Below, piece after piece: positions 48,819 through 57,167 of a DNA stretch of 64,000 nucleotides (the first letter of the stretch is position 1; each line of letters begins with the position of its first letter). The notes beneath the pieces were generated by a model. That model was not told the origin of the DNA and searched no databases. It saw only the letters and a list, made by a program, of their open reading frames with translations. The DNA lies in contig JACKMT010000002.1 in assembly GCA_024235255.1 (NCBI GenBank), positions 744,001 through 808,000 of the forward strand. The letters are read 5' to 3'. The position numbers were made by a program, and so were the translations under genes. This stretch comes from Chromatiaceae bacterium (GTDB lineage: Bacteria > Pseudomonadota > Gammaproteobacteria > Chromatiales > Chromatiaceae).

Positions 48819-49217
48819 TTGTCCCAAAATCCAGCATGTTTTCCCCGATGCTGTCGATTGCTGAGCGCTGCATCATATAAACGGGTATTCAAACGGCCAA
48901 ATCGATCCGCTGACGATTTTTTCACGATACTCTGGCGTAGTAACGAACAAGAGCTAGGCCGGCTTGGAATAGCAATTGCCAAGAAGAATATCAGGCGTGC
49001 AGTCGACCGGAATTTGGTTAAAAGAGTTATCAGGGAGAGTTTCCGGCATCAACACAACCGCTTGAAAGGCATTGATACAGTGGTATTAAGTCGTCGGGGT
49101 GTTCCGCTGCATGATAAGAAACAGCTCCGGGAGTCACTTGACAGATTGTGGCTGCATGTGGCCCGGAGTTTGAAAACGGATGAAGTTTCCTCTATTGGCT
49201 GCGGCAGGAAAAAGTAA
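48819..49217 (+). CDS. rnpA: Ribonuclease P protein component
   Basis: A 132-aa protein subunit of RNase P, which trims the 5' ends of tRNA. The RNR motif is in IAIAKKNIRRAVDRNLVKRVIRESFR and the central cleft residues are in the KRVF region near the N-terminus. The in-frame stop TAA at 48813-48815 leaves TTG at 48819 as the first start, without a clear ribosome site; translation may be coupled to rpmH. The usual yidD gene is not found after it; yidC starts 96 bases later. Confidence 0.93.
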   Translation: MSQNPACFPRCCRLLSAASYKRVFKRPNRSADDFFTILWRSNEQELGRLGIAIAKKNIRRAVDRNLVKRVIRESFRHQHNRLKGIDTVVLSRRGVPLHDKKQLRESLDRLWLHVARSLKTDEVSSIGCGRKK

Positions 49218-49313
49218 CGGTCAATTTTCAGTTGGAAATTACACAGTAGGCGCCAGATTTCCCAGTGCCCCCTCTTTTGATAACAAGTCATTTTGTCAGC
49301 TCTGAGATGCTTC

Positions 49314-50990
49314 ATGGATAATCTTCGCCTAATACTGATTTTCACTCTGGCCTTCGTTGTTCTCATGCTTTGGCAGGCATGGAATGAGGATTACGGTCCG
49401 AAACCACCGCAAGAGACTGCTGCCACCCAAGCTGAGATCGGTCAAGGTACACCCGGCAGCGTTGAATCAGTTGTACCTGAGGCTGAGGTGACAAGTCCGA
49501 TTTCCACCGGTAATCAGATCCAGGCAGCTGCAGTACCCGGGGTGGGTACTTCTGTCGAGACGACCAGTGGGAAAATCGGTGTTACAACAGACCTTTTCAC
49601 GCTGGAGATAGATTCGCGTGGCGGTACCATTCTCAAACTGTTGTTGAATGATTACCCGGTTTCGCTCGAACAGAAAGATGTCAAGTTCACCTTGATGCGT
49701 CCCACCGCTCCCGATCTGTTTGTAGCCCAGTCGGGTTTGGTAGGTTTAGAGAAAGGGGAAGCGCCCACCCATGAGTCTCAGTACCAGGCCGCAGAGCAAA
49801 GCTACACCATGGGGGATAAGTCGAGTCTAAAAGTCGAGCTGTGGTGGACGAGTCCAAAAGGGGTTCGAGTTACCAAACGTTTCATCTTCACTCGGGGTAG
49901 TTACCTGGTGAAGGTTGAACATCAGGTGGATAACCCCACCGAGGTGGCATGGTCGGGCCGCGAGTACCGGCAATTGATGCGCGGACTGCCCGGGGAGAAA
50001 CCGGCCGGTTCCCAATTTCTCTATACCTACACGGGTGGCGCAATCTACACGCAAGAGGATAAATACAAAAAGATATCTTTCGATAAGATGGAAGAGAATG
50101 CGCTCTCTATCGATGTGAAAGGCGGCTGGATCGCCATGCTTCAACACTATTTTATCGGTGCCTGGATACCGCCCGCCGAGCAGACCGATCACTTTTATAC
50201 CAATGTCCTGCCTGATAAGCGTTACGTGCTCGGCGCCTATACGCCTTCGATAAATCTGGCGGCGGGCGGCAGCCACATATTCTCCAGTGGTTTTGTGGCC
50301 GGTCCGAAACTTCAGGATGAGCTGGAGGCGATAACACCGGGACTGGAACTGACGGTCGATTATGGCTGGCTGACGGTGGTTGCCAAGCCGATCTTCTGGT
50401 TGTTGGGGCAAATTCAGGGGGTGTTGGGTAACTGGGGCTGGTCGATCATCGTGCTCACGTTGATCATCAAACTGTTGTTTTACAAGCTCTCTGAAACCAG
50501 CTACAAGTCGATGGCCAATATGCGCAAGATGACACCGCGCATACAGGCGTTGAAAGACCGTTACGGTGACGACAAGCAGCGTCTCAACCAAGCCATGATG
50601 GAGTTGTACAAGAAAGAGAAGATCAACCCGCTTGGCGGCTGTCTTCCTATTCTGGTGCAGATTCCGGTATTCATCGCCCTCTACTGGGTTCTGCTGGAGA
50701 GTGTGGAACTACGCCAGGCTCCCTGGATTTTCTGGATCAAGGATCTTGCCATTAAAGACCCCTTTTATGTGTTGCCGCTGATCATGGGCATCTCCATGTT
50801 CATTCAGCAGAAATTGAACCCGGCACCACCGGATCCGATGCAAGCCAAGATCATGATGACACTGCCGTTTGTGTTCACCGTCTTCTTCGCCTTTTTCCCT
50901 TCCGGACTGGTGCTGTACTGGGTGACGAACAATATCCTCTCCATATCCCAGCAGTGGGTTATTACCCGGCGGATCGAACAGGCCAAGTAA
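49314..50990 (+). CDS. yidC: Membrane protein insertase YidC
   Basis: A 558-aa inner-membrane insertase/chaperone. The N-terminal segment (about 5-22, LRLILIFTLAFVVLMLW) is followed by a periplasmic P1 domain (about 30-340) and five C-terminal membrane segments with GWSIIVLTLIIKLLFYKLSETSYKSMANMRKM, containing the conserved positively charged groove, and LGGCLPILVQIPVFIALYWVL. The ATG at 49314 is preferred; an in-frame TTG at 49293 is weaker. Length agrees with gammaproteobacterial YidC (548 in E. coli). mnmE starts 14 bases after the stop. yidD is missing between rnpA and yidC. Confidence 0.97.
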   Translation: MDNLRLILIFTLAFVVLMLWQAWNEDYGPKPPQETAATQAEIGQGTPGSVESVVPEAEVTSPISTGNQIQAAAVPGVGTSVETTSGKIGVTTDLFTLEIDSRGGTILKLLLNDYPVSLEQKDVKFTLMRPTAPDLFVAQSGLVGLEKGEAPTHESQYQAAEQSYTMGDKSSLKVELWWTSPKGVRVTKRFIFTRGSYLVKVEHQVDNPTEVAWSGREYRQLMRGLPGEKPAGSQFLYTYTGGAIYTQEDKYKKISFDKMEENALSIDVKGGWIAMLQHYFIGAWIPPAEQTDHFYTNVLPDKRYVLGAYTPSINLAAGGSHIFSSGFVAGPKLQDELEAITPGLELTVDYGWLTVVAKPIFWLLGQIQGVLGNWGWSIIVLTLIIKLLFYKLSETSYKSMANMRKMTPRIQALKDRYGDDKQRLNQAMMELYKKEKINPLGGCLPILVQIPVFIALYWVLLESVELRQAPWIFWIKDLAIKDPFYVLPLIMGISMFIQQKLNPAPPDPMQAKIMMTLPFVFTVFFAFFPSGLVLYWVTNNILSISQQWVITRRIEQAK

Positions 50991-51004
50991 AAGACTGTTC
51001 CCGG

Positions 51005-52354
51005 ATGGCGACCACTGGCGAAACAATTGCCGCGATCGCCACACCGCCGGGCGTGGGCGGCGTGGGTATAGTCAGGGTTTCCGGCCAGGACATAACTGCC
51101 CTTTGCGAAGCCATACTTGAGCGTATTCCTGCTCCCAGACAGGCCAGTTTTTCCCGTTTTCGCGATGCCCAGGGAGAGGTGATTGATGAGGGTATCGCAC
51201 TCTTCTTTCCGGCGCCCAACTCTTTCACCGGAGAAGAGGTAATTGAGCTGCAGGGCCACGGCGGACCGGTGGTCATGGATCTGCTGCTGCAACGCTGCCT
51301 TGAGTGCGGTGCGCGCCTGGCCGAGCCCGGCGAGTTCAGCCGGCGGGCATTTCTCAACGGTAAGCTGGACCTGGCGCAGGCGGAAGCCGTAGCTGATCTG
51401 ATCGAATGCGATACTGCTGCTGCCGCCCGTCTGGCGGTCCGTTCCCTGGAGGGCGAGTTTTCCGCCCGAATCAACCTGCTGGTGGAGAACCTGATTCATC
51501 TGCGCACCTATGTTGAAGCGGCAATCGATTTTCCGGAGGAAGAGATCGATTTCCTCAGCGAAGGAAAAGTGAGTGCTGACTTACATTCAATTATCGAGGA
51601 TTTAGCCAGTCTGACGGAGAGTGCACGGGTTGGCACTCTGTTGCGTGAGGGGATGACACTGGTCATCGCAGGCCGGCCCAACGCAGGTAAATCGAGCCTG
51701 CTGAACGCGTTGGCGGGACGTGAATCGGCGATTGTCACCGAAATTCCGGGAACGACGCGGGACCTGCTGCGGGAACGTATACAGATCGACGGTATGCCAC
51801 TGCATCTGATCGATACCGCCGGACTGCGAGAGAGTGGCGATCAGGTCGAACAGGAGGGTATGCGCCGCGCGCGGGAGCAGATCGGCAAGGCTGACCGGGT
51901 GCTCTGGATTTTCGATGATCTGGCCGATCCCGATCGAGACGCAATGGAACGTGCAGCACTGCCGCAAAATGTGCCGGTCACGCTGGTGCGCAATAAGATA
52001 GATTTAACCGGGCGCGCCCCGGGTATGTTGACGACAGCGCAGGGCACGGAGATTTTTCTCTCCGCACGCTACGGCCAGGGAGTCGATCTGTTGCGCCAAC
52101 ATCTGAAGCAGAGCGTCGGCTATCAGGGTAGCCAGGAGGGCCTGTTTATAGCGCGTAGACGCCATTTGGACGCGCTCAAAAGAGCAAGTGAGCATTTACA
52201 AACCGGGCAGTGGGCGCTGCTCTCGTCGGCCTCCGGCGAGTTGTTGGCGGAAGATCTGCGCCAGGCTCAGTACGCGCTTGCGGAGATCACCGGAGCGTTC
52301 AGTTCGGATGATCTGCTCGGCAGGATCTTCGCCAGTTTCTGCATCGGAAAATAG
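51005..52354 (+). CDS. mnmE: tRNA modification GTPase MnmE
   Basis: A 449-aa GTPase that, with MnmG, installs the cmnm5 group at U34 of tRNAs. The N-terminal tetrahydrofolate-binding domain has TIAAIATPPGVGGVGIVRVSG, the helical domain holds the G domain insert with G1 AGRPNAGKSSLLNALAG, G3 IDTAGLRES, G4 RNKID, and the C-terminus is the catalytic FCIGK. Length matches E. coli (454). The ATG at 51005 gives a family-like N-terminus; an in-frame start at 50954 lies inside yidC. Here mnmG is not next door but 5 kb away. Confidence 0.98.
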   Translation: MATTGETIAAIATPPGVGGVGIVRVSGQDITALCEAILERIPAPRQASFSRFRDAQGEVIDEGIALFFPAPNSFTGEEVIELQGHGGPVVMDLLLQRCLECGARLAEPGEFSRRAFLNGKLDLAQAEAVADLIECDTAAAARLAVRSLEGEFSARINLLVENLIHLRTYVEAAIDFPEEEIDFLSEGKVSADLHSIIEDLASLTESARVGTLLREGMTLVIAGRPNAGKSSLLNALAGRESAIVTEIPGTTRDLLRERIQIDGMPLHLIDTAGLRESGDQVEQEGMRRAREQIGKADRVLWIFDDLADPDRDAMERAALPQNVPVTLVRNKIDLTGRAPGMLTTAQGTEIFLSARYGQGVDLLRQHLKQSVGYQGSQEGLFIARRRHLDALKRASEHLQTGQWALLSSASGELLAEDLRQAQYALAEITGAFSSDDLLGRIFASFCIGK

Positions 52355-52420
52355 CGGTGGATTCGAACAGAAGCCACCACTCTCAGGTAAACGCCGCTGC
52401 TCGCTCAGGTTATAAAAATG

Positions 52421-54394
52421 TCAAGGACGGAATCCGCGCACCAGGCGATTAAAACGCCGGCGGTTAGGCTTATTGTCCTGCCGCCCGTAGCGGATGCCGA
52501 TATACAGACTGGATATTGCGCTCACGCTGCCGGCCAGTTCCGGACACTTGTTGATCACACGCTCGGCAAAATCCTTCGGACCTTCGTGGGCCAACCGGAC
52601 TAAACCCCGACGCTGCAGCCGCTGACAGAATTTTTGATAGGTCGAACTGATCGGATCCCGCCTTTCGCGTACGCGGTAAAGCAGTGTCAGAGTGAGGAAG
52701 AGAATGAACAAACCGGTAACTCCGACCATAGCGTAGGCCAGCTTCGGCCCGCGTAGAAACCCGAGACCCAGCAGGCGCATCAGATACACTTGACTCTCTT
52801 TAGAATACCCCAGCACCCAGCGATGCCAGGAGGCATTGAGTGCGTCGGCACCCCAGCGCAGCTGGTTCAGCATGGCACGCAGCAGTCCGCTATCGATCTC
52901 CCCGAACAGGATGGGAGCGCCGATAATGTCGTTTATCAGGTTTGGATCGATGGATTGCTGAATGCGTTCCGGAGCGACAGCAACGGTCGGATCCACTCGC
53001 TGCCAGCCCTTGTTCTGCAGCCAGACTTCAGCCCAGGCGTGTGCATCGGACTGACGCACAATCAGATAATCTCCGAGCGGATTGACCTGGCCGCCCTGAT
53101 AGCCGCCGACCACCCTGGCCGGGATGCCGGCAATCCGCATCAGCAGGGTAAAGCTGGTTGCGTAGTGTTCACAAAAACCGCGCCGGGTATCGAACAGAAA
53201 CTGATCAGCTGGATTGTCTCCGAGCAGCGGAGGATAGAGCGTGTAGTAAAAATCCTGTTGCCGGAAATAGTCGAGTGCCTTAAGTACCAGCGCTGTATCG
53301 GAGCGGCTCTGTTGCTGCCAGCCGGTTACCAGGTCCAGCATGCGCGGGGTAATGCCGGGCGGCAGCTGCAGCCCTTTTTGCCGCTCCTTTTCGGCCAGCG
53401 GTCCGGTGCGGTAGTCGAGCACGGAGCTGACGCTATACCGCACCCTTCGCTTTACCGGCGTGTTGCGGATCAATTGGTAGTCTGACCGCAGTTGGGAATC
53501 GCGCGGTACTTTGACCGGCAGCTCCAGCGCGTAGAGCCAGCTGCCGGGGGTGGGTTCCAACGTGACGCTGTAGTCAACGGTCTGGCCCAGACTTATCAGA
53601 TCTGCTCCGGCCAATTCTTCGTTTTCATCCGCGTTCCAGTTTTTGCCGTCCGAAAACCAAAACACAGGCCCGCGCCAGTAGCGCTGCGCAGGCGGCGGTA
53701 TCTCGCCATTGAAATCCACTCTGAAGGCGACCTCCGGCGAACGGCTGAGCCGGCTGATGCTTCCCGCAGAGATATTGCCGCTGACGCCGCTCACCGCTGC
53801 GCCGGTTTCCGCTCCGAGGCTCCACAACGGCGAACTGAAACGGGGGAAGAGGATGAACAGCAGAATCATGATCGGCAGCGCCTGAACGAGCAGCGACAGA
53901 GAGACGCCCAGCGGCCGGATAAGATTGGCCGAAGCTGTGCTGCGGCTGCTCTCGACCAACATCGCGGTCAGTCCAAAAAGCAGCAACAGTGCGTACAGAA
54001 CCAGCCAGGAGTCGTCTCGGTAGAGGAATTGGGTGACCAGTGTAAAGTAGCCGATAAACACGAGGATATGGACATCCCGGCGCACTCGCATCTCCATCAG
54101 TTTCAACGCCAGCATCGAGGTCAGCAGCGCGACACCGGCGTTTCGTCCGAGTAGGATCGGATAGTGCATCAGCACATTACCCAGCGCACCCAGCGTGACC
54201 AGCAATAGCAGCCATTTTCCCGGAAGCAGGATGCTTTTTTCGATGGCCAGCGTGCGATAAACCACCAGCACCAGAAACAGTGCGCTGATGCGGCTGTCGA
54301 TATTCAGCACATGCGGCAGCGCAGTCAGCGTGAGCAGTGCAATCAACGCATATTGCTGAACCCTGGAGAGCGGCGTACATGAGGCGGGTATCAC
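52421..54394 (-). CDS. TgpA-like membrane transglutaminase (DUF3488 + transglutaminase)
   Basis: A 657-aa inner-membrane protein. About six membrane segments lie in the first 200 residues (LIALLTLTALPHVLNI, LLLLVTLGALGNVL, VALLTSMLALKLMEM, LIMILLFILFPRF), followed by a periplasmic transglutaminase-like domain with the catalytic Cys in TRRGFCEHYATSFTLLMR, His in SDAHAWAEVW and Asp in RVDPTVAV, then a last membrane segment (about 560). Resembles TgpA, essential in Pseudomonas aeruginosa. A GTG at 54394 overlaps the DUF58 stop (GTGA), so I use it over the longer start at 54430. Confidence 0.9.
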   Translation of the reverse strand: MIPASCTPLSRVQQYALIALLTLTALPHVLNIDSRISALFLVLVVYRTLAIEKSILLPGKWLLLLVTLGALGNVLMHYPILLGRNAGVALLTSMLALKLMEMRVRRDVHILVFIGYFTLVTQFLYRDDSWLVLYALLLLFGLTAMLVESSRSTASANLIRPLGVSLSLLVQALPIMILLFILFPRFSSPLWSLGAETGAAVSGVSGNISAGSISRLSRSPEVAFRVDFNGEIPPPAQRYWRGPVFWFSDGKNWNADENEELAGADLISLGQTVDYSVTLEPTPGSWLYALELPVKVPRDSQLRSDYQLIRNTPVKRRVRYSVSSVLDYRTGPLAEKERQKGLQLPPGITPRMLDLVTGWQQQSRSDTALVLKALDYFRQQDFYYTLYPPLLGDNPADQFLFDTRRGFCEHYATSFTLLMRIAGIPARVVGGYQGGQVNPLGDYLIVRQSDAHAWAEVWLQNKGWQRVDPTVAVAPERIQQSIDPNLINDIIGAPILFGEIDSGLLRAMLNQLRWGADALNASWHRWVLGYSKESQVYLMRLLGLGFLRGPKLAYAMVGVTGLFILFLTLTLLYRVRERRDPISSTYQKFCQRLQRRGLVRLAHEGPKDFAERVINKCPELAGSVSAISSLYIGIRYGRQDNKPNRRRFNRLVRGFRP

Positions 54395-55335
54395 TTCGGC
54401 TCCGCAAACAGTGCCAGCGCCGAGAGGCAATTGAGGCGATGCTGCTGACTCCTGGCGGGTTTCAATTCTATGTCCGGCAGTTTCAGGCCAAATTCAATAT
54501 CCCCGCCACTGGCGTCAAGCACCCCGCGGCAGAGTTGACTCAAACGCTGTTCGGTATCCCCCTGCAGGCGGTGCCAGTCGAGCCAGCATTTTTCGGCGCG
54601 GTCGCCACCGAACAGCTTGGTCTGGAGGCCCTGTTCACGCGCCAGCGCTTTCCAGTTGATATGGCGCGGAGAGTCACCCGGCCGGTAGTGGCGCAGGCCG
54701 GTAAAATCGTCCGCACCCACTCCCCGGTCACCCATTTGGCTGCGGCTGTACTGTGGCAGCGGGGATTCGGGCATCCTGGCCCCCGGTGTCGGATAGACCA
54801 GGCAGTAAGCATTCAGCTCTACGTAGGCCCAGGCATTGAAAAGGCCCAACGGATACCGGGTGGAGAGGGTGAAGCGCGGCAGAGCCAGTTTGCCGCGCTG
54901 GCTGGCTTTACTCGTGAGTGTCAGGTTGCCGGTAGCGGCCGCAGCAAGATCGATGGTTAGCGGTGTGCCACTGCGCATCTGAAGTTGTATGCCGGGCCGC
55001 GACCAGCGCCGCCGATTGGTCAGCTGAATGTCGAAACGGGCAGCGTCGCCGACAAAAACCGGAGCGGCCCGGCCGCACTTCAGCTCCAGTCCGACCAGAT
55101 TGCGCCAGGTGTGCAGCATGGCCACCAATCCCAGACCCATCAGCAGAAAAGTGAGCAGGAAGCCAAGGTTGTTGGCGTAGTTGATTGAGCCCAGCAGCAT
55201 CAACAGCAACAGTATCGCGAATAGCACGCCATTTCCGGTGGGCAGAATGTAAATGCGGCGCGGTGTGATGCTGGCGCGTCCAGTGTTGTCTGAACGGGCC
55301 AGTCGACGCAGCGGATTCAGCAGTCGGAAATTCAC
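54391..55335 (-). CDS. DUF58 protein with N-terminal membrane segments
   Basis: A 314-aa protein with two adjacent hydrophobic segments at about 30-70 and a C-terminal DUF58 domain carrying the family signature GADDFTGLRHYRPGDSPRHINWKALAR. DUF58 proteins occur with MoxR AAA+ ATPases and often with transglutaminases; they may be adaptors or substrates, not enzymes. Here the order MoxR-DUF58-transglutaminase is intact, in the direction of transcription. It overlaps the transglutaminase start by four bases. The start ATG at 55335 has no strong ribosome site. Function unknown. Confidence 0.9.
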   Translation of the reverse strand: MNFRLLNPLRRLARSDNTGRASITPRRIYILPTGNGVLFAILLLLMLLGSINYANNLGFLLTFLLMGLGLVAMLHTWRNLVGLELKCGRAAPVFVGDAARFDIQLTNRRRWSRPGIQLQMRSGTPLTIDLAAAATGNLTLTSKASQRGKLALPRFTLSTRYPLGLFNAWAYVELNAYCLVYPTPGARMPESPLPQYSRSQMGDRGVGADDFTGLRHYRPGDSPRHINWKALAREQGLQTKLFGGDRAEKCWLDWHRLQGDTEQRLSQLCRGVLDASGGDIEFGLKLPDIELKPARSQQHRLNCLSALALFAEPK

Positions 55336-55421
55336 AACAGCGCGGTGCGCCGGAGATTAAGAGATAGCTTCATACCAGGTGCAGACAGCCCGATCTATTG
55401 CCGTTATTGAAACGCATCGCG

Positions 55422-56339
55422 TCAGGGTATCGGGACCGACTCAACCAGAAAATCGGCCAGCGCTGCACCCTCGTCCGCAGCGGTGTCTGCGCTGGAGTGA
55501 AGCCGGTGGCCAACGGTCGCGGGCAGCACCGCCTGCACGTCCTCCGGCAGCAGTTGAAAGCGTCCCGACAACAGCGCCCAGGCCTTGGCGCTGCGCAACA
55601 GTGCCAGTCCGGCGCGTGGAGAGAGGCCGTGATTGAAGCGCGGGCTGCTGCGACTGAAGGCCAGCAGTGCCTGACAATAGTCGAGAATAGCATTGGAAAC
55701 ATGCACCTCATTCACCTGCGCCTGCAGCGCCTGCAACTGCCCCTGATCGAGGCAGGCCTCAAGCCGCAGCAGCAGCGCCCGGCGGTCGTCACCGGTGAGC
55801 AACAGACGTTCGGATCTGGTATCGGGGTAGCCCAGTTCCACCCGCATCAGAAACCGGTCCAACTGGGACTCGGGCAGTGGGAAGGTGCCGATCTGGTGCG
55901 CCGGATTCTGCGTGGCAATGACGAAAAAGGGTTTTGGCAGCGGGTAGCTTTTGCCGTCAACGGTTACCTGCTGCTCCTCCATTGCCTCCAACAGCGCACT
56001 CTGGGCCTTCGGTGTTGCCCGGTTGATCTCATCAGCCAGCACCAATTGCGAGAACACCGGGCCTGGATGAAAGCTGAAACTCCCCTCCTCCCGGTTATAG
56101 ACGGAGTTGCCGATAATGTCTGCGGGCAGCAGGTCGCTGGTAAATTGGATGCGCTGATAGTTCAAGCCGAGCAGTCGGGCGAGCAGATGCGCAAGCGTGG
56201 TCTTGCCGACGCCCGGAAGATCCTCGATCAACAGATGACCGCGGGCGAGCAGACAGGCGAGTGCAAGGCGGATAGTCCGCTCCTTGCCGAGGATAATCTT
56301 TCCCGCCTCGATGACGAGTCTGTCAAGTGGATTGTTCAT
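55422..56339 (-). CDS. MoxR-type AAA+ ATPase
   Basis: A 305-aa AAA+ chaperone-like ATPase. Walker A is EDLPGVGKTTLAHLLARLLG, Walker B LVLADEINRATPKAQSALLEAMEEQQV and the sensor 1 region FFVIATQNPAHQIGTFPLPESQLDRF. Arg finger and sensor 2 are in the C-terminal half (NHGLSPRAGLALLRSAKAWAL). MoxR proteins act in maturation or assembly of partner complexes, together with VWA or DUF58 proteins. I prefer the ATG at 56339 over 56387. It is the first gene of the MoxR-DUF58-transglutaminase set; the redoxin gene lies 58 bases upstream in the same direction. Confidence 0.92.
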   Translation of the reverse strand: MNNPLDRLVIEAGKIILGKERTIRLALACLLARGHLLIEDLPGVGKTTLAHLLARLLGLNYQRIQFTSDLLPADIIGNSVYNREEGSFSFHPGPVFSQLVLADEINRATPKAQSALLEAMEEQQVTVDGKSYPLPKPFFVIATQNPAHQIGTFPLPESQLDRFLMRVELGYPDTRSERLLLTGDDRRALLLRLEACLDQGQLQALQAQVNEVHVSNAILDYCQALLAFSRSSPRFNHGLSPRAGLALLRSAKAWALLSGRFQLLPEDVQAVLPATVGHRLHSSADTAADEGAALADFLVESVPIP

Positions 56340-56397
56340 GATTACACGACTGTCGGCAGCAGCACGGCATAGCTTAAACAGTCCCAATGATAGCCTG

Positions 56398-56967
56398 TTA
56401 TTCCAACAACAGGCTTTCGATCGTCGCCTCGATTTTTTTGGCCTGGTCGCTGTTAAGGTCGGTCTGGCCCATGTAAATTGCCCGAATGACCCCCTTTTTG
56501 TCGACCAGGAAAAAACTGGGCCAGTATCTGCTGCCGGCGGCGTTCCAATAAGAGAAATCGTTGTCGATCATGATTGGGTGCCGGAGGTCGTAAAGTTTGA
56601 CTTTCTCCTGCAGCCGCCCTTTGTGCCGCTCGTGTTCGAATTCAGGTGTGTGTACGCCGATGACCATAAATTCGCGATTTTTCATCTGCACTTCCAAGGC
56701 GTGCAGCCAGCCGAAGGAGCGGTAGCAGTTCCAGCAATCGAAAGTCCAGAAATCGATCAGAACCACTTTGCCCCGCAGCCCGGCCAGTGACAACGGCTCG
56801 GAATTCAGCCAGTCACCGCGGTCCGGGTGGGTGAATTCCGGCGCGGCCCGCGGCAACTGCTTGGCTGTCCAGCCGCACTCGGCATAAAGTGTGATAAGCA
56901 GGATGAGCAGGACAAAGAACCAGTGAGTGGCGATTAACTTTTTTGCCTGCATGATTGTCACCCGCAT
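56398..56967 (-). CDS. Membrane-anchored thioredoxin-like (CWNC) protein
   Basis: A 189-aa extracytoplasmic thioredoxin-fold protein. Residues 8-30 are a membrane anchor or signal (ATHWFFVLLILLITLYAEC). The redox motif is FWTFDCWNCYRSFGWLHALE (CWNC), and the cis-Pro is in SRYWPSFFLVDKKGVI. This resembles the C-terminal domain of DipZ/TlpA-like proteins with CWNC, not classical thioredoxin (CGPC). Likely a disulfide reductant or exchange protein in the periplasm. It is transcribed just before the MoxR gene and could be its operon leader; no other partner is evident. Confidence 0.86.
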   Translation of the reverse strand: MRVTIMQAKKLIATHWFFVLLILLITLYAECGWTAKQLPRAAPEFTHPDRGDWLNSEPLSLAGLRGKVVLIDFWTFDCWNCYRSFGWLHALEVQMKNREFMVIGVHTPEFEHERHKGRLQEKVKLYDLRHPIMIDNDFSYWNAAGSRYWPSFFLVDKKGVIRAIYMGQTDLNSDQAKKIEATIESLLLE

Positions 56968-57167
56968 ACTGCTGTCCCGATACTATTGTGGCCGGTTGAG
57001 CGTGAACTGGCGCATGCTGCATCTGCTGCATATTGAGCGTATCACACTCAAAAATCCAGACCGTTGAAAGTGCAAAAATTTTTCACCAGGCGGTTGAATT
57101 TCCGATATAGCTGTGCCGAGTGCGTTTCCCGGATAAAATAGCGCTATCACGATCGCTTGGACAAGCA

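Noticed and set aside
57061..57167. oriC next to mnmG, as in E. coli
   Set aside because: No DnaA box or unwinding element was found in this short gap.
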